A DNA stretch of 32,036 nucleotides from Pseudomonadota bacterium (lineage in GTDB: Bacteria > Pseudomonadota > Gammaproteobacteria > Steroidobacterales > Steroidobacteraceae): positions 1-32,036 of the forward strand of contig JAKBCE010000036.1 of assembly GCA_021808195.1 (NCBI GenBank), given 5' to 3'. Each line of letters starts with the position of its first letter. The stretch's first letter is position 1. The position numbers were made by a program, and so were the translations under genes. The notes below the pieces were generated by a model, which saw only the letters and a program-made list of their open reading frames with translations, made no database searches and was not told the DNA's origin. Shown here one piece after another: positions 1-9,110 of this stretch.

Positions 1-84
1 GGACGCCGGCGGTGAGGGCGTATGAGACAGCCACAGTGCAGGTGGGCGGTCCCTTCAGTGGCAAGGCGCTCGGGAGATCAAGGT

Positions 85-393
85 ATGAATCAGTTCGGCA
101 AGACGGATCGTTCGGGCTGGACGCGTTTCGCGCTGTGTTTCGTACTCTGCGCGGCAATTCCTGCGGTGGCGCTGGCGCAGGCGTCGCCGTTTCTCACCGG
201 CGCCACGGCCCTAGAGAGCAACATCCTCGCGTGGCTGACGCCGGTGGCGATCATTCTCGTGATGGTGCTCGGCGCCATGGCGATGGCGAATCGCATTTCC
301 TGGGGGTGGTGTATCGGGGCGATCCTCGGGATTGCGATCGCCTTCGGTGCCCCGCAGGTGGTGGCGTGGGTGCGCGGGATGTTCGGCGTCTGA
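85..393 (+). CDS. virB2: VirB2/TrbC-like T4SS major pilin
   Basis: Predicted T4SS pilin of 102 residues. It has a basic N-terminus, a signal-peptide hydrophobic stretch ending ALA-QA near residue 32, and two further hydrophobic helices (about residues 48-70 and 74-96) separated by a short loop containing NRISWGW. That is the usual processed, two-helix pilin layout of the VirB2/TrbC family. The ATG at 85 was chosen because GGGAG lies about 8 bases upstream; an in-frame ATG at 22 would add a non-signal-like N-terminus. It is the first complete gene of the operon and is followed 12 bp later by virB3. The family assignment rests on topology and position, since VirB2 sequences are poorly conserved. 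Confidence 0.85.
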   Translation: MNQFGKTDRSGWTRFALCFVLCAAIPAVALAQASPFLTGATALESNILAWLTPVAIILVMVLGAMAMANRISWGWCIGAILGIAIAFGAPQVVAWVRGMFGV

Positions 394-405
394 GCGGGCC
401 GTATC

Positions 406-798
406 ATGCAGCACGAATCGGTTGCGCTCGCCTCTGATCCGCTGTTCGTCGGGGCTACGCGCCCGCCGATGCGCTGGGGCGTGACCTACAGTGCGCTGCT
501 GTTCAATCTGGTCTTTTCGCTCGAAGCGTTCCTGCTCACCCGGAATCTGCTGACGCTCCTGCTGGCGGTGCCGATCCACGGGCTGAGCGCGCTGCTGTGT
601 GCCCGCGATCCGCGGTATTTCGATCTGGCGCTGCTTGCCGCCCGCACTCGCATCCCGGCTCTGTTCGCCAATCGCCTCACCTGGCATGCCGTCAGCTACG
701 GCGCACTCGCTCTGGATCTGCCCGATCGGAGCGGCAGACGGCGGGACCGGGAGGTCCTGTGCATCTGCGTCGGTGAGCCGGAGCGGCGCACATGGTGA
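406..798 (+). CDS. virB3: VirB3-like T4SS inner-membrane protein
   Basis: A 130-residue protein with the VirB3 pattern: a short N-terminus with DPLFVGATRPPM, a pair of adjacent hydrophobic segments at about residues 27-65, and a soluble C-terminal region containing the family-typical HGLSALLCARDPRYFD. VirB3 is a small inner-membrane component that works with the VirB4 ATPase in pilus assembly. It lies between virB2 and virB4 and its 3' end overlaps the virB4 start by 7 bp, which supports coupled translation. It is slightly longer than many VirB3 proteins because of an arginine-rich tail. Confidence 0.88.
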   Translation: MQHESVALASDPLFVGATRPPMRWGVTYSALLFNLVFSLEAFLLTRNLLTLLLAVPIHGLSALLCARDPRYFDLALLAARTRIPALFANRLTWHAVSYGALALDLPDRSGRRRDREVLCICVGEPERRTW

Positions 799-3230
799 GG
801 CGTACCGCCGGGGTGCTGGCCCGCGAGCTCGGTATGCGCCAGCACATCCCGTACAGCGTGCACGTCGCCCCGGGTGTGATCAGGACTCGCAACGGCGATT
901 ACCTGCAAGTGTTGCGTCTCGGCGGACAGAGCTTCGAGAGCGCCGATGCCGAGCAGATCAACGGTTGGCATGAGCGGTTGAACGTTCTGTGGCGCAACGT
1001 CGCCGAGCCGGGGCTGGCACTGTGGACTCACGTGGTGCGCCGCCGCGAGACGGTGCTTGCGCATCCGCCGGCCGAGGCGGGCTTCGCCGGCCGACTGCGC
1101 TCGCGCTACCTGCAACAGCTTCGGACCGAGCGGTTGATGGTCAACGAGATCTATCTGAGCACGCTGTACCGTCCGACGCCGGGTCGAGCGCGTCATCTGC
1201 TGGCCCGGTTGCTCGCCAATGCCCATCCGGCCGATCAGGCGCGCGAGCTCGCCGAGGCTTTGCAGGTCTGCGCGCGGTTGGGGCGGACACTGAGTGCGGC
1301 GCTCGCCCGCTACGACCCGCAACTGCTCACGTGCTATCGCGACGCCGGTCGGTGGTATTCGGAGCCGCTCGAGTTTCTGTCGCTACTCATCAACGGTGAG
1401 CGGCTGCCGGTGCCGCTGCCGCACGGACCGCTCGATGCCGCCCTCGGCACGACCCGCCTGTACTTCGGCAACGAGCTGATCGAGTACCGCATGGTCGCCG
1501 CGACCCGCCTCGGCGCGATGCTCGGCATCAAGGAGTACCCGACGCCGAGTGTCGCCGGGATGCTGGATGCGCTGCTCGCGGCACCGTTCTCGTTCGTGCT
1601 CACGCAGTCCTTTGCCTTCCTCGCCAAGGCGAGCAGTCAGCAATTGCTGATGCGACAGATCAACCGCATGGCCAATGCTGGTGACTTTGCGCGCTCCCAG
1701 GCGGCCGAGCTGGAGCTGGCCCTCGATGCGCTCAGCAGCAACGAGTTCGTGATGGGCGATCATCATCTGTCGCTGCAGATCCTGGTCGAGCTGCAAGCCG
1801 CCAGCGCGGATGCTTCGACCCGCCGCCTGGAGGATCTCGATCAACAGATCGCGCGGGCGCGCACCCTGCTCGCCGACGCGGGTATGACGGTGGCGCGGGA
1901 GGATCTTGGCCTCGAGGCGGCCTTCTGGGCGCAACTGCCGGGAAATTTCGTGTTTCGGCCGCGCAAGGCGCCGATTACTTCGCGCAATTTCTCCGCGCTC
2001 GCGCCGTTTCACAACTTTCCGGCCGGCCAGCCCGGTGGCAATCATTGGGGCGAGTCGCTCGCGGTGTTGCAAACCCGCGCCCGCTCCGCGTTCCACTTCT
2101 CGCTGCACGCGGCGCCGGCCAGCGAAGGCGGGCGACGTGATACCGGGCATACGTTCATCTGCGGTCCGACCGGCTCGGGAAAGACCGCGCTCATCGGCTT
2201 TCTGGCGAGCATGCTCACTCGCGCCGGCGCAACCCAGATCATCCTCGACAAGGACCGGGGACTGGAGATCCTCGTGCGTGCCCTTGGGGGCAAGTACCTC
2301 ACATTGCGTAACGGCATGGCCACGGGATTCAATCCGCTGCAGCTGCCGGTGAACCCGGCGAACGTCGAATTCCTGCGCAGCTGGCTCGAGTTGCTCGCGC
2401 GCCCCGCCCCGGGTGCAGCGCTCGGGGTGCGTGAGCTGCAGGAGCTTGATCAGGCGCTGCGCGGCACGCTCGCCCTCGCACCGGCGGCGCGGCGGCTCTC
2501 TCGCCTGCTCGAGTTTCTCGATCCGACGGATCCGCAGGGCCTCTACGGACGGCTGGCTCGCTGGAGTGAGCGCACGCAGGGGGAGTACGCCTGGGTCTTC
2601 GACAATCCCCGCGACAGCGTGGTCGGGCATCTCGCGCGCGCCATGCTGGTCGGCTTTGATGTCACCGAGTTCCTCGAGCACGAGCGCTGCCGCGCCCCGA
2701 TCTCGCTGTATCTGCTGCACCTGGTGCGCCAGCTCCTCGACGGCCGCCGGCTGGTGTGTTGGATGGATGAGTTCTGGCGGCTGATCGAGGATCCGGCCTT
2801 CGAGCAGTTCGCCAAGGACGGCCCGAAGACCTGGCGCAAACTCAACGGAGTGATGGTCCTGGCGACGCAGAGCGCGAGCGACGTGCTCGAGAGCCGCATC
2901 AGCCGCACGGTCGTCGAGCAGACGCCGACCAAGATCTTCTTCCCTAACCCGAACGCGTTCGCCGAGGAGTTCCTGCAGGGCTTTGACCTCTCGCGCCGGG
3001 AACTGGCCCTGCTCAAGCACGAACTCGAGCCCGGCGCGCGCTCGTTTCTCATCAAACAGGGTGCCCAGAGCGTGGTCTGCAGGCTCGATCTGTCGGGGCT
3101 GCAGGCCGAGACCGAGGTGCTCTCGGCGCGGGCCAGCGGGCTGCATCGACTCGAGCAGCTGCTGAGCACGCACGGCAGTGAGCCTGAGCACTGGCTCGAA
3201 GCCTTCCTTGCCGCACCCGCGGCGGAGTGA
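792..3230 (+). CDS. virB4: VirB4 T4SS ATPase
   Basis: An 812-residue VirB4/CagE-family ATPase, which energises pilus biogenesis and substrate transfer at the inner membrane. The N-terminal half is the family's non-catalytic domain. Walker A is GPTGSGKT at residues 458-465 and Walker B ends MDE at about residues 658-660 (context LVCWMDEFWRLIED). Between and after these come the usual segments for this family, such as ATQSASD and FFPNP. The length is normal for VirB4. The ATG at 792 is preceded by GGAG eight bases upstream and overlaps the virB3 stop. No frameshift or missing catalytic motif is visible, so it should be functional. Confidence 0.96.
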   Translation: MVRRTAGVLARELGMRQHIPYSVHVAPGVIRTRNGDYLQVLRLGGQSFESADAEQINGWHERLNVLWRNVAEPGLALWTHVVRRRETVLAHPPAEAGFAGRLRSRYLQQLRTERLMVNEIYLSTLYRPTPGRARHLLARLLANAHPADQARELAEALQVCARLGRTLSAALARYDPQLLTCYRDAGRWYSEPLEFLSLLINGERLPVPLPHGPLDAALGTTRLYFGNELIEYRMVAATRLGAMLGIKEYPTPSVAGMLDALLAAPFSFVLTQSFAFLAKASSQQLLMRQINRMANAGDFARSQAAELELALDALSSNEFVMGDHHLSLQILVELQAASADASTRRLEDLDQQIARARTLLADAGMTVAREDLGLEAAFWAQLPGNFVFRPRKAPITSRNFSALAPFHNFPAGQPGGNHWGESLAVLQTRARSAFHFSLHAAPASEGGRRDTGHTFICGPTGSGKTALIGFLASMLTRAGATQIILDKDRGLEILVRALGGKYLTLRNGMATGFNPLQLPVNPANVEFLRSWLELLARPAPGAALGVRELQELDQALRGTLALAPAARRLSRLLEFLDPTDPQGLYGRLARWSERTQGEYAWVFDNPRDSVVGHLARAMLVGFDVTEFLEHERCRAPISLYLLHLVRQLLDGRRLVCWMDEFWRLIEDPAFEQFAKDGPKTWRKLNGVMVLATQSASDVLESRISRTVVEQTPTKIFFPNPNAFAEEFLQGFDLSRRELALLKHELEPGARSFLIKQGAQSVVCRLDLSGLQAETEVLSARASGLHRLEQLLSTHGSEPEHWLEAFLAAPAAE

Positions 3231-3247
3231 TCCTGCGGAGGTGAGTC

Positions 3248-3952
3248 ATGACAGCCCGAAACCGACTGACCGTATTGACCCTGTGCCTGCTCGTCGCGCC
3301 AGTGGTGCACGCGCAATGGGCGGTGATCGATGTCGCCGCAGTGGCGCGCCTGACGAGTGAGGTGCGCACGCTCGAGCAGTCGCTCGCGACCGAGCAGCAG
3401 CAGATGTACGCGGCGCAGCAGCAGTTGCGTGCGATGACCGGGGATCGTGGCATGGAGGATCTGCTGAGCAACGTCCGGCGCAACTACCTGCCGCAGACCT
3501 GGGCACAGTTGAGTGCCGTGGCCGCGGGTGACTCGGCAAGCTATCCGACGCTCGCGGCCGCAGTGCGCGCCGGCATTGCGGCACCATGGGGTCTGAGCGC
3601 CGCGCAGCTGGCACAGCTCTCGCCCCCCGCTCAGCGCCAGCTGCGCGCGGTGCGACGCAACGCCGCGCTCCTGCAGACGCTCAGCGCCACCGCGCTTGCC
3701 AATGCCAGTGGCCGCTTCGCGGGGCTGAAGCAGCTGATTGCGGCCATCGGCGCGGCGCGCGACCAGAAGGCGATCCTCGATCTGAACACGCGCATTGCCG
3801 CCGAGCAGACGATGCTGGCCAACGAGCAGACCAAGCTGCGGGTGCTGTTTGCCGCCGCGCAAGCTCAGCGCTGGGTCGATCGCGAGCGCTCGCGCGAGGC
3901 GGCCATTGCGGCGCAGGGCGATTTCGCCACCCGGTTCCAGCCAACGCCCTGA
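3248..3952 (+). CDS. virB5: VirB5-like minor pilin
   Basis: A 234-residue exported protein. A classical signal peptide (basic MTARNR, hydrophobic core, predicted cleavage VVHA-QW near residue 22) precedes a mainly helical, alanine- and glutamine-rich body. The mature N-terminus QWAVIDVAAVARL and the following coiled-coil-like EQSLATEQQQMYAAQQQL are typical of the VirB5/P-type T4SS family. VirB5 sits at the pilus tip and contributes to adhesion. A strong Shine-Dalgarno (GGAGGTG) lies just upstream of the ATG, one of the best in the operon. The next gene begins after 50 bp. Confidence 0.88.
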   Translation: MTARNRLTVLTLCLLVAPVVHAQWAVIDVAAVARLTSEVRTLEQSLATEQQQMYAAQQQLRAMTGDRGMEDLLSNVRRNYLPQTWAQLSAVAAGDSASYPTLAAAVRAGIAAPWGLSAAQLAQLSPPAQRQLRAVRRNAALLQTLSATALANASGRFAGLKQLIAAIGAARDQKAILDLNTRIAAEQTMLANEQTKLRVLFAAAQAQRWVDRERSREAAIAAQGDFATRFQPTP

Positions 3953-4002
3953 GGGCGCAGCGAGCGATCCTCGATACCACCGGTCAGTCTGCGGAGGCGG
4001 TC

Positions 4003-4956
4003 ATGGGCTTCTTCGAGACATTCTGGGTCTGGTTGAACGGCGCGATGGCCAGCTACATCGGCGCCACCACGGCGCGCGTCGCGTTGATTCTGGAGCCGAC
4101 CGTCGTTGTGCTCGGCACCGTGTACGTGATGGGTTGGGGGGTGCTGCTGCTCGGTGGGCGTATTCAGGAGCCGATCGGCGATGGCCTGCGGCGCATCGTC
4201 ACGCTCGCCGTCGTGTTTGCCGTTGCGCTGCATCTGTGGCTGTACAACACCCTGATTGTGGACACCTTCTATGAGGCGCCGGCGCAATTTGCGGCCCAGG
4301 TGGTCGGTGCGTCGTATCCGGTGCAGACGCTCGATGCGATCTGGCATCAGGGTGGGATGGTGGCCGCTCGGCTGTTCGACAGGGGCAGCGTATGGGGCGG
4401 GGACGTCGGTTTTTACATCGCCGGGGCCGTGGTGTGGGTTCTGGTCGGACTGCTGTGTGTGTACACGATGTTTCTACTCGCCCTCTCCAGCATCGCACTC
4501 TCGGTGCTGCTCGCGCTCGGTCCGCCGTTCATCGTGATGGTGCTGTTCGAGGGCACGCGGCGGATGTTCGCCGCGTGGCTGGCGCAGCTGGCGAATTACG
4601 CACTGATCACGGTACTCACGGTCCTGGTGGCCGCGCTGCTGCTGCACCTGGTCGAGCGCTATGCGCAGCAGACCGCCGCGCTCGGTACGGCGCTCGATAC
4701 GGTGGATGCACTCGATTTCCTGCTCGTGACGGCGCTCGTGCTCCTGTTCATGCAGCAGGTCATGCCGATTGCCGCCGGGTTGTCCGGCGGAATCGCCCTC
4801 GGCACCCTCGGCATGATGAGTCGTGCGGTGCGCACGGCGACCCGCCCGCTCGGCGCTGGTACGCGCCTCGCCGCGAGTGCGGTGGTGGCGGGGCGCGCCG
4901 GGAGCATGCGCGGTCTCGGTGAGGGCATGGCCGGCGGCTTCGGCGACGAGCCCTGA
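4003..4956 (+). CDS. virB6: VirB6/TrbL-like polytopic channel protein
   Basis: A 317-residue polytopic inner-membrane protein. Hydrophobic segments occur at about residues 23-52, 66-82, 133-180, 195-220 and 240-270, with a periplasmic-sized loop (about residues 83-130) between the second and third groups. This is the VirB6 arrangement, and the alanine/glycine-rich C-terminal tail is also common in the family. VirB6 forms part of the inner-membrane translocation path with VirB8 and VirB10. The ATG at 4003 is preceded by GCGGAGG; an open frame continues upstream to 3586, but that part reads through virB5 in another frame and is not hydrophobic. Confidence 0.9.
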   Translation: MGFFETFWVWLNGAMASYIGATTARVALILEPTVVVLGTVYVMGWGVLLLGGRIQEPIGDGLRRIVTLAVVFAVALHLWLYNTLIVDTFYEAPAQFAAQVVGASYPVQTLDAIWHQGGMVAARLFDRGSVWGGDVGFYIAGAVVWVLVGLLCVYTMFLLALSSIALSVLLALGPPFIVMVLFEGTRRMFAAWLAQLANYALITVLTVLVAALLLHLVERYAQQTAALGTALDTVDALDFLLVTALVLLFMQQVMPIAAGLSGGIALGTLGMMSRAVRTATRPLGAGTRLAASAVVAGRAGSMRGLGEGMAGGFGDEP

Positions 4957-4988
4957 TCGGGGTGCGCGCGAGCGCTAAGGAGACGGCG

Positions 4989-5168
4989 ATGAGAATGCTG
5001 CTGGTGATGAGCGCGGTGCTGACGCTTTGCGGCTGTGCGGACGCGGCACGGTGTGCCGGCCCGCTGGTGCCGATCAACGCAACGGCCGGGGCTGCGGTCG
5101 GCTCCGCTCGATCTTTACCCAGGGCGCACGCAAGCCGGAGCATCGAGCGCGAGAGGGAGCAGCCATGA
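4989..5168 (+). CDS. virB7: VirB7-like small lipoprotein
   Basis: A 59-residue protein with a lipoprotein signal: MRMLLVMSAVLTLCGC, lipobox LCGC with the acceptor cysteine at about residue 16. AAGGAG precedes the ATG by 6 bases. Its place between virB6 and virB8 is that of VirB7, the small outer-membrane lipoprotein that stabilises VirB9 and the outer-membrane core. The sequence after the lipobox is short and not recognisable in itself, so the name rests on size, lipobox and position. Its stop overlaps the virB8 start as ATGA. Confidence 0.72.
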   Translation: MRMLLVMSAVLTLCGCADAARCAGPLVPINATAGAAVGSARSLPRAHASRSIEREREQP

Positions 5169-5890
5169 GCGCTGAGCCCTCACTTGGCGGTTACCTGGCC
5201 GAGGCGACTACCTGGGATACCGAGCGTGCCGCGCACGCACAGCGCCAGGCGCGTCTCGCATGGCGGGTGGCCGCGGCGGCATGTCTGTGCGTGCTGGCGC
5301 TGCTGGCGGCGCTCGTGATGCTTTTGCCCTTGCAACGCATCGAGCCCTACCTCATCCGCGTCGATGCCCGTACCGGGGTGGTCGATGTCGTGCCGCCTTA
5401 TCGGGGTGGCACGGACTTTCCGACCACCATCGCGCGCTACTTTCTGATGCGCTACATCTCGGTATGCGAGCGCTTCGACTATGCCATGGCCCCGGCCGAC
5501 TACCGCCAGTGCGGCGCATTCAATTCCACGCGCATGAATGAAGCGCTCTATGCCCGCTGGGCGCGCGGTAATCCGCGCTCCCCGCTGAATGTCCATCGCG
5601 ACGGCAGCAGCGTGACGGTGCGCATCGAGGCGGTCAGCTTTCTCGGTCAGGGCGCCGCCGGCGGGCGCCTCGCCCAAGTGCGCTTCGAGCGGATTACGCG
5701 CCAGGTCGACGGCTCGCGGGTGCGCACGGGGCATTGGATTGCCACGGCACGGTACCGCTTCACCGGTGCGCCCGTGAATCCCGCGGTGCGGCGCTGGAAT
5801 CCGCTCGGCTTTGAGGTCACCGCGCTCGAGCTCGAGCGCGAGGTGCTGGGTCCGCGCTCGCAGGGCACGCACCGGAGTGCTCCGCGGTGA
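5165..5890 (+). CDS. virB8: VirB8 T4SS assembly factor
   Basis: A 241-residue bitopic protein. It has a short cytoplasmic N-terminus, one transmembrane helix at about residues 34-55 and a periplasmic VirB8 domain with family-typical elements (RIEPYLIRVDARTG; ARYFLMRYISVCERFDY; GFEVTALELEREV near the C-terminus). VirB8 bridges the inner-membrane complex to the VirB9/VirB10 core. The ATG at 5165 overlaps the preceding lipoprotein stop, and its own stop overlaps the GTG of virB9, so the three genes are likely translationally coupled. Length and topology are normal. Confidence 0.94.
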   Translation: MSAEPSLGGYLAEATTWDTERAAHAQRQARLAWRVAAAACLCVLALLAALVMLLPLQRIEPYLIRVDARTGVVDVVPPYRGGTDFPTTIARYFLMRYISVCERFDYAMAPADYRQCGAFNSTRMNEALYARWARGNPRSPLNVHRDGSSVTVRIEAVSFLGQGAAGGRLAQVRFERITRQVDGSRVRTGHWIATARYRFTGAPVNPAVRRWNPLGFEVTALELEREVLGPRSQGTHRSAPR

Positions 5891-6786
5891 GGGCCTCTGC
5901 GCTTCGCGGCAGGATGCTCGCAGGCATGCTCGCGAGCGTGTTCGGCGCGTGCGCCGCAGTTCAGGCGCGGGTGGATGTCCCTCTGCATGCGCTCTCGCGA
6001 CCCCTGGCGCGCGCCGTCCCCGCGCCGCACGACCCGCGGATCCGCTACGTGCGCTACGAGAGTGGCCGGGTCTATCGCCTGCGCGGTTACGTGGGCTATG
6101 AAATCGATCTGCAGTTTGCCCCCGGAGAGCGCTTCGTCGGGCTCGGTGTTGGTGACGGCAAGGCGGTCAAGATCGCGGCGGCGGCCAATCACCTGTTCAT
6201 CAAGCCGCTCGCCGCGCACATCGCGACGGATATGACGGTGCTCACGAACCGCCGCGCGTATGTGTTCAAGTATCGTGTCCGCACCTCCGGTGCCCCGGCT
6301 CGCGGCGCCGCGATTGTTTACGCCGTACGCTTCGAGTACTCCCCGACACCGCAGCAGAGCGCGCCGGCCCGCCGGCAGCGCCGGCGTGTGCAGCAGGACC
6401 TGTATCGCGCCGAGCACGCGCCGCCGCGCAACGAGGATTACTGGTTCTGCGGGCCTCGGGCGTTGCAGCCACAGGCTGCCTGGGACGATGGGGCCGAGAC
6501 CCATCTGATCTTTCCGTCCCGGGAACCCTTACCGGCGGTGTTCGTGCGCAACGCCGACGGCAGCGAGTCGCTGGTGAACTTCGACATGCGCGGCGATCAG
6601 ATGGTGATTCATCGCATTGCGCGCCGCTTCGTGCTCAAGCGCGGACGGCTCACCGGATGCATCGTCAATGAAGCGTTCGCCGGTTCCGGGCGTCGTCTCG
6701 CGAGCGGTACGATCTCCCGGCGTGTGGCACGCCTGACGCGCAGGCGCGCTGCCGACCCCGCTCCCGGCCGAGGAGGCTCGCCATGA
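5887..6786 (+). CDS. virB9: VirB9 T4SS core protein
   Basis: A 299-residue exported protein of the VirB9/TrbG family. A signal peptide ends near residue 27 (ACAAVQA-RV). The N-terminal domain contains RIRYVRYESGRVYRLRGYVG and the C-terminal domain contains RNEDYWFCG and QMVIHRIARRFVLKRG, both family hallmarks. VirB9 forms the outer layer of the T4SS core with VirB7 and VirB10. The start is taken as the GTG at 5887 overlapping the virB8 stop; an in-frame ATG at 5914 would still leave a usable signal peptide and cannot be excluded. The 3' end overlaps virB10 as ATGA. Confidence 0.94.
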   Translation: MRASALRGRMLAGMLASVFGACAAVQARVDVPLHALSRPLARAVPAPHDPRIRYVRYESGRVYRLRGYVGYEIDLQFAPGERFVGLGVGDGKAVKIAAAANHLFIKPLAAHIATDMTVLTNRRAYVFKYRVRTSGAPARGAAIVYAVRFEYSPTPQQSAPARRQRRRVQQDLYRAEHAPPRNEDYWFCGPRALQPQAAWDDGAETHLIFPSREPLPAVFVRNADGSESLVNFDMRGDQMVIHRIARRFVLKRGRLTGCIVNEAFAGSGRRLASGTISRRVARLTRRRAADPAPGRGGSP

Positions 6787-8027
6787 TACGGGCGCTCGGG
6801 TCCTGGCTCCTCCGGCGGCGAGTCGAGGTGCCGCACGGCCGCGAGGCACCCGAAGCCCCCGACGAGCGGCCGGTCCCCGGCGACCGAGGTATCACGCTCG
6901 CGAGCCGTGCCCGCTCATTGCAGGCCCGTCTCAACATGCTGCTCGCCGCTGCGCTCACGATCGCCATCCTAGTGGCGACGCTCCTCTGGTATTACACGGA
7001 GGTCGTGCCGCCCGGCGCTGCGAGCCCTACCGCGCAGCGCCGGGCGGTACACAGCGTCGGCGGCGGCGAAGCGCCGCCCCTCGGGGCGATTCCACCGCCG
7101 CAGCTCATTGCCGCGCCGCCAGCACCGAGCGCGAGCGGCGCAAGTCGGATGCCCGTACCGCCTGCGCAGCGTTCCGGGCGCGCACGGGCGGACGCCGCGT
7201 TGCGGCGCTTCGTCTCGACAGGCAGGGGGCAGACGGACTCTGCCGCGGTGGCGTGGCGGCGGGCACGGCGCCGCGCGGGCCTCGCACGCCGCCTTTCGGG
7301 CGGGGTATTGATCGGTGCGTCCTCGGTTGCCAGGCGAACGGCTGCCGCCGCCGTACCGACCCCGGAGCGTGTGCGCGGACGGATTCACTCTGCCACGCCG
7401 CGCGGTTCGCGGTTGGACGCGCTCTTGCGCGCGAACGTGATGTCGGCCACACGGGCAAAACTCTTACCGCAGCGGCGATTGCTGTTGTCGGTCGGGACAT
7501 TCATCGACTGCACGCTCGAGACGGCCATCGACTCGACGCTGCCGGGCATGACCACCTGCATTACCGCCACCGACACCTTCAGCGCCGATGGCGAGGTCGT
7601 GCTCCTGCCGCGCGGCACGCTGTTGATCGGGCAGACTCGCGGCGAGGTCCGTCAGGGCATGGCGCGGGTGTTTGTCATCTGGACGCAGGCGCGCACCCCC
7701 TCGGGCGTCGTCGTGCGACTCGATTCGCCGGCAACCGATGCGCTCGGCCGCTCCGGGCTCACTGGCCGGGTCAATCGACACTTCTGGCAACGGTTCGGGG
7801 CGGCGCTGCTGATCTCGACGCTCACCGGGGTGATTCAGTCCCGGCTCGAGAGTGCCGGCGGAACGCTCATTGTCGATCCGACCGCCAGTGAGGACGTGCT
7901 CACCGAATCGCTGCGCAGTGCGCAGGACATCGCTCCGACCATCGACATCGCGAACGGACAGCGCATCGAGGTGTTGGTCGCCCGTGATGTCGATTTCAGC
8001 TCCGTTTATGAACTGCGTGCCCGCTGA
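6783..8027 (+). CDS. virB10: VirB10/TrbI core channel protein
   Basis: A 414-residue VirB10 protein. It has a cytoplasmic N-terminus of about 50 residues, one transmembrane helix at about residues 51-71, a proline- and alanine-rich periplasmic linker (about residues 75-200) and the TrbI/VirB10 beta-barrel domain in the C-terminal half. The segment near FWQRFGAALLISTLTGVI corresponds to the antenna that crosses the outer membrane. VirB10 spans both membranes and transmits ATPase state to the outer core. It overlaps virB9 at its start, and virB11 begins within its last 20 bp. Confidence 0.95.
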   Translation: MIRALGSWLLRRRVEVPHGREAPEAPDERPVPGDRGITLASRARSLQARLNMLLAAALTIAILVATLLWYYTEVVPPGAASPTAQRRAVHSVGGGEAPPLGAIPPPQLIAAPPAPSASGASRMPVPPAQRSGRARADAALRRFVSTGRGQTDSAAVAWRRARRRAGLARRLSGGVLIGASSVARRTAAAAVPTPERVRGRIHSATPRGSRLDALLRANVMSATRAKLLPQRRLLLSVGTFIDCTLETAIDSTLPGMTTCITATDTFSADGEVVLLPRGTLLIGQTRGEVRQGMARVFVIWTQARTPSGVVVRLDSPATDALGRSGLTGRVNRHFWQRFGAALLISTLTGVIQSRLESAGGTLIVDPTASEDVLTESLRSAQDIAPTIDIANGQRIEVLVARDVDFSSVYELRAR

Positions 8028-9105
8028 GCGCGTGTCGGTGCCGCACGGCACGCCGGATGAATCTGCGCTCGAGCTGACGCTGCGAGTGCTGCAGCCCCTG
8101 CTTGCGCGGCCGGGGCTGACGGAGCTGTGCATCAATGCCCCCGGTGAGGCGTTTCTCGAGACCGCAGAGGGCTGGAGCCGCGAGGCGCTGCCGGGCGTGG
8201 ATTTCGATTGGTGCTGGCGCCTGGCGAAGCTCGTGGCGAACCATACGCGCCAGCGCATCGATGAATCCCATCCGCTGCTGTGTGGCGCATTGCCTAGCGG
8301 GGAGCGTGTGCAGATCGCGATTCCGCCGGCCACGCTGCAGGGGCGCGTCGCCATCAACATCCGCCGGCCGGCGCAAATCCGCTGGTCGATCGAGGAGCTC
8401 GCCGGCCAGGGAGCGTTGCAGCACACCCGTATCGCCCGCGAGGCGGCCGCAGCCATCGAACTCGAGCTGCGCGAGCTCCTGGCCGCCGGCCGCTACGAGG
8501 CGTTCCTGCGTCTCGCGGTGTGCAGCCGACGCAACATCCTGGTCTCCGGCCCGACCGGCTCGGGCAAGACCACATGGACCAAGGCGTTGATTGCGGCCAT
8601 ACCGGCGGAGGAGCGACTGATCACGATCGAGGATGCCCCGGAGCTCACCCTCGATGCGCATCCAAACCACGTGCGCCTCTTCTACAGCAAGGACGACCAG
8701 GGACTGTCGCGGGTCACCCCGAAGCAGTTGCTCGAGGCGTCGTTGCGCATGAAGCCGGACCGCGTTCTGCTCGCCGAGCTGCGCGCGGAGGAGGCGTTCG
8801 ATTATCTGCGCAGCGTCAACTCCGGGCATCCGGGCTCGATTACCAGCGTGCATGCCTCGAGTGCCGCGCTCGCCTTTGAGCAACTGGTACTGCTCATCAA
8901 GCAGAGCTCGGGCGGCCAGAGGCTCGCACGGCGCGACATCCGGCGCCTGCTGCACGTTCTGATCGATGTGGTCATCCAGTGTGGCCTCGAGCGACACCGG
9001 CGCACGGTGCGGGAGATCTGGTTCCGGCCCGAGTCGGTGCGTCGCGCCCGCGCGGCGCGCACCGAGCGGTCGGCGCAGCCCGCCCGGGTGCGCCGATCGG
9101 GTTGA
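8008..9105 (+). CDS. virB11: VirB11 T4SS hexameric ATPase
   Basis: A 365-residue VirB11/GspE-type ATPase. Walker A is GPTGSGKT at residues 181-188. Downstream come the Asp-box-like LITIEDAPEL, the family-typical LRMKPDRVLLAELR containing Walker B, and the His-box SGHPGSITSVHA. VirB11 drives pilus assembly and the switch to substrate transfer at the cytoplasmic face. The ATG at 8008 was chosen; it overlaps the virB10 3' end by 20 bp and gives a normal N-terminal domain. GTG codons shortly downstream are alternatives. The arginine-rich tail after about residue 340 is longer than usual. Confidence 0.95.
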   Translation: MNCVPAERVSVPHGTPDESALELTLRVLQPLLARPGLTELCINAPGEAFLETAEGWSREALPGVDFDWCWRLAKLVANHTRQRIDESHPLLCGALPSGERVQIAIPPATLQGRVAINIRRPAQIRWSIEELAGQGALQHTRIAREAAAAIELELRELLAAGRYEAFLRLAVCSRRNILVSGPTGSGKTTWTKALIAAIPAEERLITIEDAPELTLDAHPNHVRLFYSKDDQGLSRVTPKQLLEASLRMKPDRVLLAELRAEEAFDYLRSVNSGHPGSITSVHASSAALAFEQLVLLIKQSSGGQRLARRDIRRLLHVLIDVVIQCGLERHRRTVREIWFRPESVRRARAARTERSAQPARVRRSG

Positions 9106-9110
9106 ATGCC

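Noticed and set aside
12..437. + strand open frame overlapping virB2
   Set aside because: It is out of frame with the signal-peptide-bearing pilin and is arginine/glycine-rich without structure.
1383..3191. Long open frame on the - strand across virB4 (about 600 codons)
   Set aside because: It is antisense to an unmistakable VirB4, has the arginine/glutamine-rich composition of a high-GC shadow frame, and has no recognisable domain.
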